Shown piece after piece: positions 42,450 to 53,214 of a DNA stretch of 64,000 nt. The notes beneath the pieces were generated by a model. It was not told the origin of the DNA. It was given only the letters and a program-made list of their open reading frames with translations, and did not search any database. Position 1 is the stretch's first letter; each line of letters opens with the position of its first letter. Position numbers and translations under genes: made by a program. This stretch comes from Zizania palustris (taxonomy: Eukaryota > Streptophyta > Magnoliopsida > Poales > Poaceae), in contig JAAALK010000285.1 of assembly GCA_019279435.1 (NCBI GenBank), positions 32,448,500 to 32,512,499 of the forward strand, given 5' to 3'.

Positions 42450-45200
42450 ATGACTTCTCCTGGAAAGGTCCCGTTCTTGGAAGCTTATGGCTATAATTAT
42501 TGGAAGACTCACATGCGAGCCTATCTCATGAGCCAAAGCTCGGACATTTGGGGCATTTGTGTTCACGCTACTTTCATAGTATTGCCTATTGCTGAGCATA
42601 ATTCTCATGATATTATCGCCGAGCATCAGAACAACAACAAAGCGGTGAACATTTTGTTTTCTGGTTTAGGTCCCACTGAATTTGAGCATGTGAGCCATCT
42701 CACCACTGCTAGAGAGATATGGGCTACCCTCCAGGCACACCATGAGGGGACAGCCCAGGTCAAGGCTCGGCTCTATCAGACCTACCGGCGTGAATATGAA
42801 AATTTCACACAGAAGCCGGGGGAATATGTTGAAACTTTGTTTGGTCATTTTCAATCGATCATCAACAAGTTTCGGGCCAACAAGGCCGAGGGAGTTCAGT
42901 TAGTCTCAGTTCATGAGCAGGCACTCAAGGTTCTCCATACCTTGGACCCTAAGATCTGGGAGATCAAGGTATCCTCTATCATTGACAGCACTTCTTATGA
43001 TACCTTGACAATTGCTGAGTTGTTTAGCAAGCTGAAGGCCACTGAGGTTGATACCCAGTTGAGATCAAATCTCACTGGCTCTGGATGAAAAACCATGGCC
43101 CTTGCTACACCTTCTGCTAAACCCTCTTCTATTAGATGTGCTGGGTTCTCCTTGATGTCTATCACTGAGGACCAGCTCGAGTCATTAGGATATGATGACA
43201 TGTGTCTGTTTAACAATCGGGTGCATCGTGTCTATGATAAGAGAATGTTCAAAAGACACGGCACAAAATCCGGATGCTTTGAGTGTGGTGATCTAGGTCA
43301 CTTCATCGCCGATTGCCCCAAGCGCAATGGTCACAAGAAGGGTACCGGTGGTGGCTTCTACGACTTCGGCAAGCACGATGGCTCTTCCTTCACAAAGGGA
43401 AAGCCAAAAACCAGATTCTTCAGAAAGGCCCTGAAGGATTACCGGCGTGAGAACAAGAAGTGTGACAAGGCCTTCTTCGCCGAGATGTAGAAAAGCTACT
43501 CCAAGCGGTCTTCGTTTTCTTCCTCTTCATCAAGCTCAAGCGATGAGGAGATTGTGATCAGAAAGGGGAAGGACAAGGAAGATCCGGCGGGCCTCTGCTT
43601 CATGGCCTTCGGGGACAGGCCGAAGAGCCGCTCACATCAACGCCGAAGATCCCGTAAGAGCTTCTGCTCACTGGCTCTTGGGGATAAGGAAGAAAAGGGC
43701 TCCTCCGATGACTCCGACGACGACAATGAAAAGGTATCCTCTTACGAACGTGAAATCGTTGATTTACTTGAAAATAATCATTAGGAGTTGAAATATCGGG
43801 AAAAACTGCTTAGAGGGGCTAAGAAGAGGATAGATGAACTTGAGAATGAGCTTGCCATGGCCAACGACAGAATTGAGAGTCTATCTTCTTCTCCTTGCTT
43901 GGGTGATAGCAGTGAGTGCCCAAAGTGTGAGGTGTTGCTGTGTGACCAGACAACTTTGAAGTCCAGGTACACAGAAAGGGTTGATGAGAGGGACGCTTTG
44001 GCCACTGAGCTTGAGAGCGCTCAGCTGGAGCTGAAAGATGCTCATGCCACTATTGTCGTGCCCTGTGTTGATTGCCCATTCCATCTAGCTAGTTTAGTTG
44101 AGCTGAAAGCCTAGGGTGATGAGCAGTTGGGCGAGTTGGAGAGAGTCAGAGCTGAGCTAGAGCAGACTAGACTAGAGCTTGAGACATTGTTAGTTCCACC
44201 CACTGTTTGTGAGAACTGCTTGTCTCTTAGATTGGAATTGATCAAGTTGAAAGCCGAGAAGTCTGTCCAGGTTGATAGAGAGTGTGAGACCTACTTGTCT
44301 CAGGTGGAGGTTCTAGCTTCCTTGAGAGAGGAGCTAGCTGATGTTCAGAATGAGAACTTTTACCTCTGTCAGATCCTGAGTTGGGTCAGTGCCAGAGAGC
44401 CACAGCTCGGCATGATGATCTAGCAGTTTAAGAGGCAGGATGGGTTTGGGGTAGGCTACACCTACACTAAGGCTGATTTTGAGAGTGCTATTAGTCGGGC
44501 AGTGGAGTGGAGTAAAATGACTCCTGAACAAAGATACCCCGAGACTCACTCCTCTGAGTCTTTCCAGTCTAGTCAGCCCAAGGATGGAGTGTTCAAAGAA
44601 CAGCCTAAAGCTCCACCCAAGAAGCCCATCTAGGTTCCAAAGCCCAAACACCTCCGCACTTCTCTAGACTCTCTACCTGGACCCTCTCACACCAAAGCGT
44701 CTACACCCAACACCACCAAGCCCAAGAACCCCAAGCCTCAACCACATCCCAAGAAGCCCACTTACCACTATGAGTTTTGTTAGAAAGACGGGCATCTTGT
44801 GAAGTTTTGCTTCAGGAGGAAGCAGGTTGAGAGAGTAGAGAGAGCTCGGGGTGGGCAGGAGCAGTTCTACCAGCAGGGTGGTAGACTGAGAGTTCCTCGA
44901 CGCGGGGAGAGGCTAGAGGCCAGGTCGCGTCGTGTAGGTGGTGGTAGAGGAGACGACTTTCATGCCCATGCTCTGGAGGGTGGTGTTCGCTCCGGCAGAG
45001 CTCCAGGTCATTTTGGATATGGCTCTGGACCTCATGGCCGAGACTTTAGGCAGAAACGAGGAGCATGCTTTGAGCCACGTTTTGGTCTAGACTCTTATGA
45101 TGATTTCTGCTTTCTGTCCTTTGAGCAGATGGCTCGACACTGGTTTAGTTCTTTTGCTAAACCTGGTGCCAGACCATTTTCTCCCACTTACAACCACTGA
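42450..45200 (+). pseudogene. SIRE-like gag: one 917-codon frame with seven in-frame stops
   Basis: From ATG 42450 (MTSPGKVPFLEAYGYNYWKT) one frame continues to TGA 45198-45200 without a frameshift. Stops interrupt it at 43086 (TGA), 43488, 43782, 44112, 44421, 44631 and 44781 (all TAG). In order it holds a copia-type Gag core (REIWATLQAHHEG, ARLYQTYRREYENF), a CCHC knuckle (CFECGDLGHFIADC, about 43275), a Ser-rich basic linker, two coiled-coil stretches (about 43788-44090 and 44127-44390; ELENELAMANDRIES), and a second knuckle-like motif (CFRRKQ preceded by FC-stop-KDGHLVKFC). Long gag tails with coiled coils are usual in SIRE elements. It would build the particle if uninterrupted. Confidence 0.87.
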
Positions 45201-45202
45201 TT

Positions 45203-46366
45203 GTGCAGGATCGGGGACTAGAGGACATATGGATCATGGACTCAGGATGCTCTCGCCACATGACGGGACATCGCAGATGGTGCTCGAGTCTCTCTCCCTC
45301 AAGCTTCAAGGAATATATCACTTTCGGGAACAGTGGTCAAGGGAAGGTACACGACATTGGCTCAATTCGCATCTCAGACCATTTCTCTTTGAAGAACATT
45401 GCTTTGGTTGGAAATTTGAACTTCAATTTGATTTCTGTTTCGCAACTTCTTGAGGATGGTTTGGAAGTTCGTTTTAAGAAGGGCAGTTCTTCTGTTGTTG
45501 ATTCTAGAGGGTCTTTGATTTGCCAGATCTTACCCTTCGGTAAGGTTTTTTGGATTGACTTCTCTAGTTCTTTTGGCCCTTCTCGGTGTTTGATTGCTGG
45601 TTCCTCTTCTGAGCTCTGGAAGTGGCATAGGAGGTTAGGCCATTTGAGTTTTGATCTGCTAGTCAGATTGAGCTCTATGAATCTTATCCGAGGATTGCCC
45701 AAGCTTAAGATGGAGAAGGATCTAGTTTGCAATCCCTGTCGTCACGGGAAAATGGTTGTCGCTTCTCACTCACCTGTGACTCAGGTGATGACTTTGTACC
45801 CGGAAGAGCTGTTACACATGGACATTGTTGGTCTAGCTCGGGTACACTCAATCGGTGGAAAGTGGTACGCACTTGTTATTGTTGACGATTTTTCTCGATG
45901 CTCGTGGGTTTTCTTCTTGGAGTCTAAGGATGAGACTTTTCATTTTGTTCATGACCTGATTTTGAAGCTGAAGAATGAGAACAATGTTCGGATGTGAGCG
46001 ATTCGCTCTGACAATGGCTCTGAGTTCAAGAACTCTCAGTTCGTCAGCTTCTGTAGTGATCAGGGTCTTGATCATCAGTTTTCTGCTCCTTACACTCCCC
46101 CACGGAACGGCGTTGTGGAACGAAAGAACCGCACGCTAGTCAAGATGGTCAGGACGATGCTCGATGAGCACAGGACTCCTAGGCATTTTTGGGCTGAAGT
46201 CATGAACACGGCTTTCTATCTGGCCAATCGCATTTTTCTTAGAGCTTACCTAGGTAAGACTTCGTATGAGTTGCGGTTTGGCAGACAGCCCAAGGAGAGC
46301 CACTTTGCGAGCGTTTGGCTGCAAGTGCTTTGTGCTCAAGAAGGGAGGGCATTTGGACAAGTTTGA
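45203..46366 (+). pseudogene. SIRE-like pol: protease and integrase
   Basis: The pol frame differs from gag by one position. It begins about VQDRGLEDIWIMDSGCSRHMTG with the copia protease DSG. The GAG-pre-integrase zinc module follows (WKWHRRLGHLSFDLL ... CNPCRHGK), then the integrase core (LLHMDIVG, IRSDNGSEF, NGVVERKNRT: D, D, E). A TGA at about 45995-45997 precedes AIRSDNGSEF. A frameshift near 46310 moves the text to the next frame (FGCKCFVLKK). Confidence 0.88.
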
Positions 46367-46907
46367 GTCTCGTTGCTGGGATGGAGTTTTTCTTGGCTAC
46401 CCTTTGCATTCTCGAGGCTTCCGTGTTTGGAACCTTGACTCCCAGCAGCTTGTCGAGACTTGCGAGGTTTCATTTGATGAATCCTTGCCTTCTTTGACTC
46501 ATTCTTTTGAGCTGTCTGGAGATGGTGAGCTCGGAGAGTCCATCTTTGAGGAAGATGATGACGCTCTAGCTGTTGATGAGGGTGGGCCATCTACACAACC
46601 TGAAGAACCCACACCTTTTGAGACTTCGACTGAGGACAAGGGCAGACCTCTGATCACTTCTTCCACTTCGATCGAGCCCCCTCAATTGAGTCCAGAGGTG
46701 CCAGCTGCTGACTCCGATAAGGTGACATCAGATCACCAGAGATCCCGAGCAGTTCAACGTGATCACCCCTCAAAGCTCATCATCGGTGATCTTTCTGAAA
46801 GGACTTTGTGTTCTTCTGTTGACTCGCTTGCTGTGTTTGCTGAATCTGCTTTTGTTGCATCTTTTGAGCCTAGAGACGTTTCTCATGCTCTTTCTAATTC
46901 GAATTAG
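46300..46907 (+). pseudogene. SIRE-like integrase C-terminus and linker
   Basis: Continues with FGCKCFVLKKGGHLDKFESR and GVFLGYPLHSRGFRVWN, the copia integrase C-terminal signature, then an acidic Ser/Pro linker (EEDDDALAVDEGGPST). It ends at TAG 46905-46907, where homologues usually have a Trp codon; the same frame continues into RT. Confidence 0.83.
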
Positions 46908-47569
46908 ATTAATGTCATGCAAGAAGAGCTTGAGAATTTTGTCCGCAATCGGGTTTGGACACTAGTTGAGCTGCCACCCAGATGCAACCCCATAGGCACC
47001 AAGTGGGTGTTCAAAAACAAGCAAGGTGAAGATGGGGTTGTGGTGCGAAACAAAGCTCGACTAGTTGCCCAGGGTTTTTGCCAGAAAGAGGGTATTGACT
47101 TTGAGGGAACTTTCGCCCCTATTGCCCGTCTTGAGTCCATTCGCATTCTCTTAGCTTTTGTCGCTTTGAAGGGTTTTATGCTTTTCAAATGGATGTCAAG
47201 AGTGCTTTTTTGAACGGGTACATAGAGGAGGAAGTCTATGTTAGGCAGCCCCCCGGTTTTGAAAACCCAAAGTTTCCTCGATATGTTTTTAAGCTGCAAA
47301 AAGCTTTATACGGTCTGAAGCAAGCCCCCTGGGCTTGGTATGACCGGTTGAAGAAGTTTTTGTTGGGGAAGGGCTTTGTGATGGGTTCTATGGATAAAAC
47401 TCTTTTCTTGCTCAGAGATGCCTCGAATTTCTTGGTTGCTCAGATTTATGTGGATGATATCATTTTTGGTGGAACTATTGATGCTTTTGTGTCCAAGTTT
47501 TCTGAGCAGATGCACAGTGAGTTTGAGATGAGCCTCATGGGTGAGCTCAAGTATTTCCTAGGGCTCTAG
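46908..47569 (+). pseudogene. SIRE-like reverse transcriptase
   Basis: RVT_2-type RT: MQEELENFVRNRVWTLVELP, GTKWVFKNKQGEDG, ARLVAQGFCQKEGIDF, then a frameshift near 47190 into MDVKSAFLNGYIEEEVYV, ALYGLKQAPWAWYDRL, and the catalytic box QIYVDDIIFGGT (YVDD, about 47447-47458). It ends at TAG 47567-47569 (usually Gln), with the thumb continuing in phase. Confidence 0.9.
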
Positions 47570-48396
47570 ATCAAGCACACCAAGGATGGCACTTTCATCC
47601 ACCAGGGTAAGTACACTAGGGACATGTTGAAGAAATTCGACTTTGGTGGAGAGCTGAAGCCTCAGATGACCCCAATGGGTACATCTGGGGGCTTGGACAA
47701 GGACGAGAGCGGCGTCAAGGTCAACGAGAAGAGTTTCGAGGGATGATCGGTTCACTATTGTACTTGACGGTGATGAGGCCAGACATACAGTTCATCGTGG
47801 GACTGTGCGCGCGCTTCCAGTCTTCACCACGTGCGTCTCATCGGTAGGTTGACAAGCGCATTTTCAGGTATCTTACCTATGCGCCTGATCTTGGTCTTTA
47901 TTACTCAGCATCATCATCTCTTGATTTATCTGGCTTTTCAGACACTGACTTTGGTGGGTGCAGGTTGGATCGCAAGTCGACTTTCGGTACTTGCCAGTTT
48001 CTTGGTTCTTCTCTTGTCTCTTGGTCTTCTCGAAAGCAGTCTGGAGTTGCACTTTCGACCACTGAGACTTAGTATGTAGCTGCTGCTAGCTGCTGATCAC
48101 AGTTGGTTTGGATGATTTCCACTTTGCGAGATATTGGGTTATTCTTTCCTACCAGAGTTCCTCTGTTTTGTGACAGCACCATTGCAATTAGTGTAGGGAA
48201 AAACCCTTGTCTGCATTCAAAAACCAAACACATTGATGTGCGATTTCACTTTATGAGGGATCAATATGAGAAAGATGTCACTAACCTTGTTCATGTTGAT
48301 ACCCATCATCAATTGGCTGACATTTTCACCAAACCCCTAGATCAGTCTACCTTTGAGCGTTTACGAGTGAATTTGGGTGTTGTGTATCCTTTTTAG
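47570..48396 (+). pseudogene. SIRE-like RT thumb and RNase H
   Basis: In phase with RT until about 47740 (KHTKDGTFIHQGKYT, LKPQMTPMGT), then a frameshift. It then has DIQFIVGLCARFQSSP, ASSSLDLSGFSDTDFGG, FLGSSLVSWSSRKQSGVALS, and from 48103 CDSTIAISVGKNPCLHSKTKHI with HHQLADIFTKPL, the copia RNase H end. Stops inside: TAG 47845, TAG 48070, TGA 48094. The natural end is TAG 48394-48396. Confidence 0.85.
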
Positions 48397-49786
48397 GATA
48401 TTTTGAGTCAGTTCTCTTTCTTCTTTACTCTTTTCTTGAGTCTTTTTGTGTGTGTGTTCATATCATGCATATTCACATATCACACTTGTAGCGTGCTTCT
48501 GTTACATGATTGAACTGCTTTACTTATTCTAGCTGGTACATGTTTTTGATTACTTGTCGATGATCATGCTTTGCTTCAGTTCACATGATATGTCTGATAT
48601 TTGTCATATGCATGGCTTTTATGCTTTAAAATTGAAAAATGATTACCATTGCTTCTGGTAACTAGCATGTGTAGGGTCAATGCTTTTGCTATCTGGTACA
48701 TGCCTTGTAGCTAGTTCCTCACTTAGATGCAGATATGCAACTTAAACATCTATATGCTTTACCATGGAAAATGTGCTATAAAAATGATAAAAATAAAAAA
48801 TGAATGAAAAATCCATGCATTTTTATGCATATTTTGAAAAGATCTAGGTGGGTTTGCTTTGTCGCATTGCATTGTTCTGGACTGCGTACCATAGCACTTT
48901 GGTATGAACTAGGACAGTGTAGTGTATGCCAAGACCAATGTCTTAAGCTTCTGATGGTCCAGTTTGGGCCTAGGCTTGACTTGGTCGGTTAACATAAGGT
49001 TTGACAAGCAAATAACCCCTGGCAAAAATGAAAAAGGAAAAAGAAAAAGCCTGAAAATTAAAAAGATAATAAGTTTGCTGAAGCACTTTGTTTTGGACAA
49101 TGCTTATCTTGGTAGATATCAGTTTGCTTTTGTATCTCATGCTTTACCTTGCTTGTCAACTGGAAAAAGTGGTGATGCTTTTGTTTGCAAAAATTGAAAA
49201 ATGCATGCAAATGACTTTCTTTAGATATCATCTATTGCATTGATCATGCCATGTGTCTTAGACAATACGTCTTTTGCTATACTTGTTAGATGTTGTTATT
49301 GCAATCAATCATATCTGAGAAGCATGCTTTCTACACTCCACCTGCACCCTAGTTGCATTCATTGCATATTTTGAGAGGGAGTTGCATTTCAGGGGGAGTC
49401 TGTGTCTCTTTAGAGTGGATTTAGTCTCGCTTGATGAGTACAATTGACAACAAGGGGGAGAAATTTTGGGAGAAGAGTTTAATGGGGAGTTTTGGCTTTC
49501 TCTAGGATTTGTTTCAGGGGGAGTTTTTGTCCCGTTTGTCCTTACTCTTTGGATATCCTTGTTGATAATTCTGAGATTGCACTCGTTTTTGAGTCTTTAC
49601 TTTTGGTTAACCATAATGACCGTTTTCTTGCTTTTGTTTGGCTTTTGGTCACTAGGGTTAAACTTTTACTTTATTTTCTTCTTCTTTCTTTTCTTGTGTT
49701 TTGGTTTCGTGTTTCCACATGTGCTCGCAGGTAACTGGAGTGCTGATGAAGAGAAGTGTTGACAATGCGCTCATCAAGGGGGAGAT
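48397..49786 (+). other. Post-pol non-coding region with repeated PPT-like runs
   Basis: AT-rich with no significant frame. It is conserved in order and wording with 58300-59664 and 60430-61573 (for example CTAGGTGGGTTTGCTTTGTCGC and CTTGGTCGGTTAACATAAGG). Purine runs of the AGGGGGAG type recur at about 49376, 49391, 49454, 49515 and 49776; the last abuts the LTR and is the functional PPT. SIRE elements often have an env-like ORF here; none is recognisable. Confidence 0.7.
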
Positions 49787-52019
49787 TGAGGAGCCATGCT
49801 CAAGAGTATGGGCCTCATGGCTCCAGATGTGATGAGTCATTGTCAACGGAAGTCAAGAGGACACAAAGAGAGGAGAAGACCTGTTGCTTCTGGGCCGCTT
49901 GTGACTCAGGTACACGGGCAGCGAGCGACTATCGGGTAGAGGGGCCGCGAAGTCAGGCTGGCCCAATCCGGGTACATGGGCAAGGAGCAGCAGAGAATCC
50001 ACTGGGATGTTGACCAGGATTGACTCAAGTACACGGGCGGCGAGTGATTGCCGGACTGAGAGAGCTGCGGAATCGGGCCGACCCAATCCGGGTACCTGGT
50101 GCAAAGTCGGTGGACGCATTGTCAGTTTCGGCGCAGAACTGACAACCGCTGATCTCGGATCGGACCGTTCTGAGGCGAAGCTGTAGTCGCTATGAAAGCT
50201 CCGCTTTAGGATAAGTCATCTGTAATTAGGAGTTTACTATTTTGTCCTTAGGCCCACAGTCAGTCAGTCGAGTCTTTAAAAAATATCCTAAGGGCAGTTT
50301 GGTCTTTTCCATTTTATTTCAGCGTCTGTAAAAACCCTAAGGGTATTTTTGTATTTTCCTAGGCTATTGGGCTGCCTATAAATAGGGCACCAATCCCTAG
50401 GGTTAGGGTTAACTCAGTTAATGACAAATTTGAGTTCACTTTCCCCACGTTGTGTTCCTGTTCGAACTTTTGTTCCTGTGAGCGCTGCCGCCTGTGAAGA
50501 TTTTTCCGTTCCTCTCAGGTTTTCGTCAGGATCCATGTCTTCGGCACCCTGGGAAATCAATTAAACAGGTTTTATCCTTCCTGTTACTTCCACCGAGCAT
50601 TGATATGATCTAATTTATTTTATGCATCATTTTGTGTGCTTGGTTTGTTCATCTACTCTGAAATCTTCTTTGTTGTTCCTGTTTTGTTTTTATCTCCCGG
50701 CGAAATCAATTTTTTTCTTGGCTGTTGTTCGGTAGCTAGCTCTGCTAGCCTGCAGCTACTATGTTGTGAATCGATTTTTTTTATCGTCTCGTTTTGCATT
50801 CCTAGCCTGTGTTATCTGTGTACAAAAGCAAAGTTATGATATGGTGGTTTTTCTCCTGCCATTTGTTTTTCTACGCCTAGTTCCTGTAGCAGCAAGTAGT
50901 ACCTAGTTTTTTGTTTAATCCTAGCCGGCAGTTTTAATTTGGAGCTTTGCTCTACAGGCATGCGTTTCTGCAGTTTGTGGTAAAATACTTGAGGGTCTAC
51001 AGTGTCTTGGCAGAAAGGCTAGTAGTAGCCTATACTTCTAGGCTTTGCTCATATCTGCAGCCTACTTCTCCTTTGTCTTGAACTTTGCACGGCAAGCCTG
51101 TGTTGATTGCAATTTGTCAGCCACTGAAATTATCCAATTGTTTTATCATGTCTTGGCGTTCTGATCAAGAGAACTTGCATGCTTTCTTGGAGTTGTACTT
51201 TCGACTGTGTATTTCTTTGAATACTTCGGCCTGTTCGGAGTGGTTGTGCGAAGGTCGTAGTGAAAGGATTCAGACATTCTTCGAAGTGTTTCGCAGTGAG
51301 TTTTCTGAAGTCCGAACTGTTCGGCTTTGCTCTTCGAAGCATCCTTCGGCTTGTTGGATACTTCGAAGCCGAAGTCCTCTTCGAAGCGAGCACGAACAGG
51401 CTTCAGTCAGGGATGCACTAAAAGGCTCCGAAGTCCATGCTTCACTGAGCTGTTGGCTTCGCCCGAAGTGTTGCCCAAATTTTTATTGGCGAAGGGTGCT
51501 TTGGGTAGTAAACTTCGCTTCCTAGCTAATCGAAGTCTGCTGCTGCAAGCAATATACTTCGAAGTGCAGGCTTCATTACTTTTCGAAGTAGGCTTCGATA
51601 AGACGCTTTCAGGCTACGACAAATTTGCAGCGACGCCCTTTTTGCAGCAAAGGATGTACACTAGCTTCGGCTTCCCACGAGGACTTCAAACAGGCTTCGT
51701 CAGGTATCGAACTAGAGACAACTTCGAACGGTAAGGTTTCTCATTTCACGTGCACCAAAGATTAAATGCCTGTGATGATTTATTTTCATGAAGCTGGAAA
51801 AATCATGTTCTGAATGATCTTTTAATCTACCTTTCAACACTGAGTTGGTGTCTTCTTGATTAGGACACTGGTTGTTTTTAGGCTAGATTATTTGTCTTGC
51901 TTTAGATCTGTTAGCTTCAACTGATTGTTAGTCGAGGTGCGTTGGGTGTTGGGAAAAGGTCATTAATTCGCAAGAATATTTTAGGCGCCCCTTCACCCCT
52001 CCCCCTCTGGTCGCTACTT
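49787..52019 (+). repeat. 3' LTR of the SIRE-like element, lacking its last bases
   Basis: Direct repeat of 40146-42385. It diverges from the 5' copy after TGGTCGCTACTT at 52019, so the final TCGGTCCTACA is missing and solo-LTR sequence follows. Confidence 0.88.
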
Positions 52020-52364
52020 CTCGATCCCTTGAGCCGCCTTGTCACTTGCACTGGTTCCCTTTCGCTGACTCGAACGACGCTTCGTCTTGATCAATCTCCA
52101 ACTCGATGTCTTGTTCGACCTCCATGCGTACATCTGAGTCCACTCTCGACTTCGACTTACACTCTCGACCATCTGGCTTTAGACTCCCTGTCTAACCCTG
52201 ATCCCGTGCCATCAACAGTTGACGAGTAACTCAAGCCTGCACACATGAGACAAACACAGACACACACACTAACTCCAACACATCCAGACTCAACTCGTGA
52301 ATCCAACCTGTCAATCACTCATCATTCCTTTGAACAATAGTGACACAGCTCACTATGTTCTTCA

Positions 52365-52855
52365 ATAAATTTTTTAAAATGTTTAAATAAAGTTTATCAT
52401 ATAGGATGTTAAGAAACCCGATATTCTCTTGAGAGAAATTAGAGTTTTGACAAATAATAGGCTATGGTTTAAAATAAATTGATGGTTAAATGTTTGTTTG
52501 AACTTGAAACTTTTTTAATCAAAATACAACATATCTCATTCCATATAATTGTTTTGTATTTTTCTAGATCCATTTGCTATTTTTAACTCATTAACTGTGT
52601 TTCTAGGATTTAAATTGGAATATGTGAAGTTTGAACTACAAGTATCTAAAATAATGCACTAAAATTTATAGAACAATCATATTCACTATTTTGTGTCCAT
52701 TTTTACTTCTTATCCACTAAATTTAAAGAAATGTTAAAAAAGTATGTTACGACACTTCATCGGTACGTGGAGCTTAAGGTTTTTTAATTATAAAAAATCA
52801 AATAAAGTTCTAAAAATACGAGACTTGTCAATGTATTATAATATTATATGTAGAT
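52365..52855. repeat. ~500-bp tandem repeat, full copy 3
   Basis: Continues the monomer interrupted at 38792 and ends at the next TTATGATAAAATTTTT. About 90% similar to copy 2 by eye. Confidence 0.88.
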
Positions 52856-53214
52856 ATTATGATAAAATTTTTAAAATGTTTCAAGAAAGTTTATCATATA
52901 TGATGTTAAGAAACTTGAAATTCTCTTGAGAGGAATTAGAGTTTTGAGAAGTAATATGCTATGGTTTAAAGTAAATTGATGATTTTAGTTAGTGTTGATT
53001 AAAAACTTAGTTTGTGCATGGTTTATTTTGTATCATTGCCTCTTATTAATTATTATTGCAAGTTGGTATATTAGACATTTTGGACTTTTGGAAAATTTGT
53101 GAAACAATGAATATTTCGAGTTAAACCGAGTAAACATCCAAATACATATTTGTATTCGAAATATCAGTTTTGTATTTGTATTTGAAAACATTATATGCAT
53201 ATTTGAAATAAAAA
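52856..53214. repeat. ~500-bp tandem repeat, partial copy 4, then AT-rich flank
   Basis: Matches copy 2 to about 52985 (GTAAATTGATG), then changes to AT-rich sequence with GTATTTGTATTTGAAAAC words similar in style to 30170-30440. Nothing else is recognised. Confidence 0.7.

Larger units (their letters stand above)
40146..52019 (+). mobile_element. Full-length SIRE/Maximus-like Ty1/copia element, 11.9 kb
   Basis: 2.24-kb LTRs, an initiator-Met PBS, a long gag with coiled coils, and the pol order protease, integrase, RT, RNase H typical of copia. A 1.4-kb non-coding region separates pol from the PPT. LTR divergence looks like a few percent by eye, so this is older than the chromovirus. The 3' LTR lacks its last ~11 bases and no TSD is visible. 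The coding region has many stops and some frameshifts; it is inactive. Confidence 0.9.
38793..52364 (-). mobile_element. Minus-strand SIRE-like solo LTR, split by a copia element
   Basis: Read on the minus strand, the LTR starts TGAAGAACATAG at 52364, runs to about 52020, is interrupted by the plus-strand SIRE-like element, resumes at 40145 and ends GATCCCACA at 38793. It is about 1.7 kb long. Its minus-strand sequence resembles 61600-62075 (shared: TCATGTGTGCAGG, GTCAGCGAAAGGGA, GTCGGTTTTTGC next to AAAACCGTC), and its end resembles the end of the inner element's LTR (CTATTCACCCCC). No internal sequence of its own remains, so it is a solo LTR. No gene is seen in 38793-40145 or 52020-52364. 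Confidence 0.82.
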
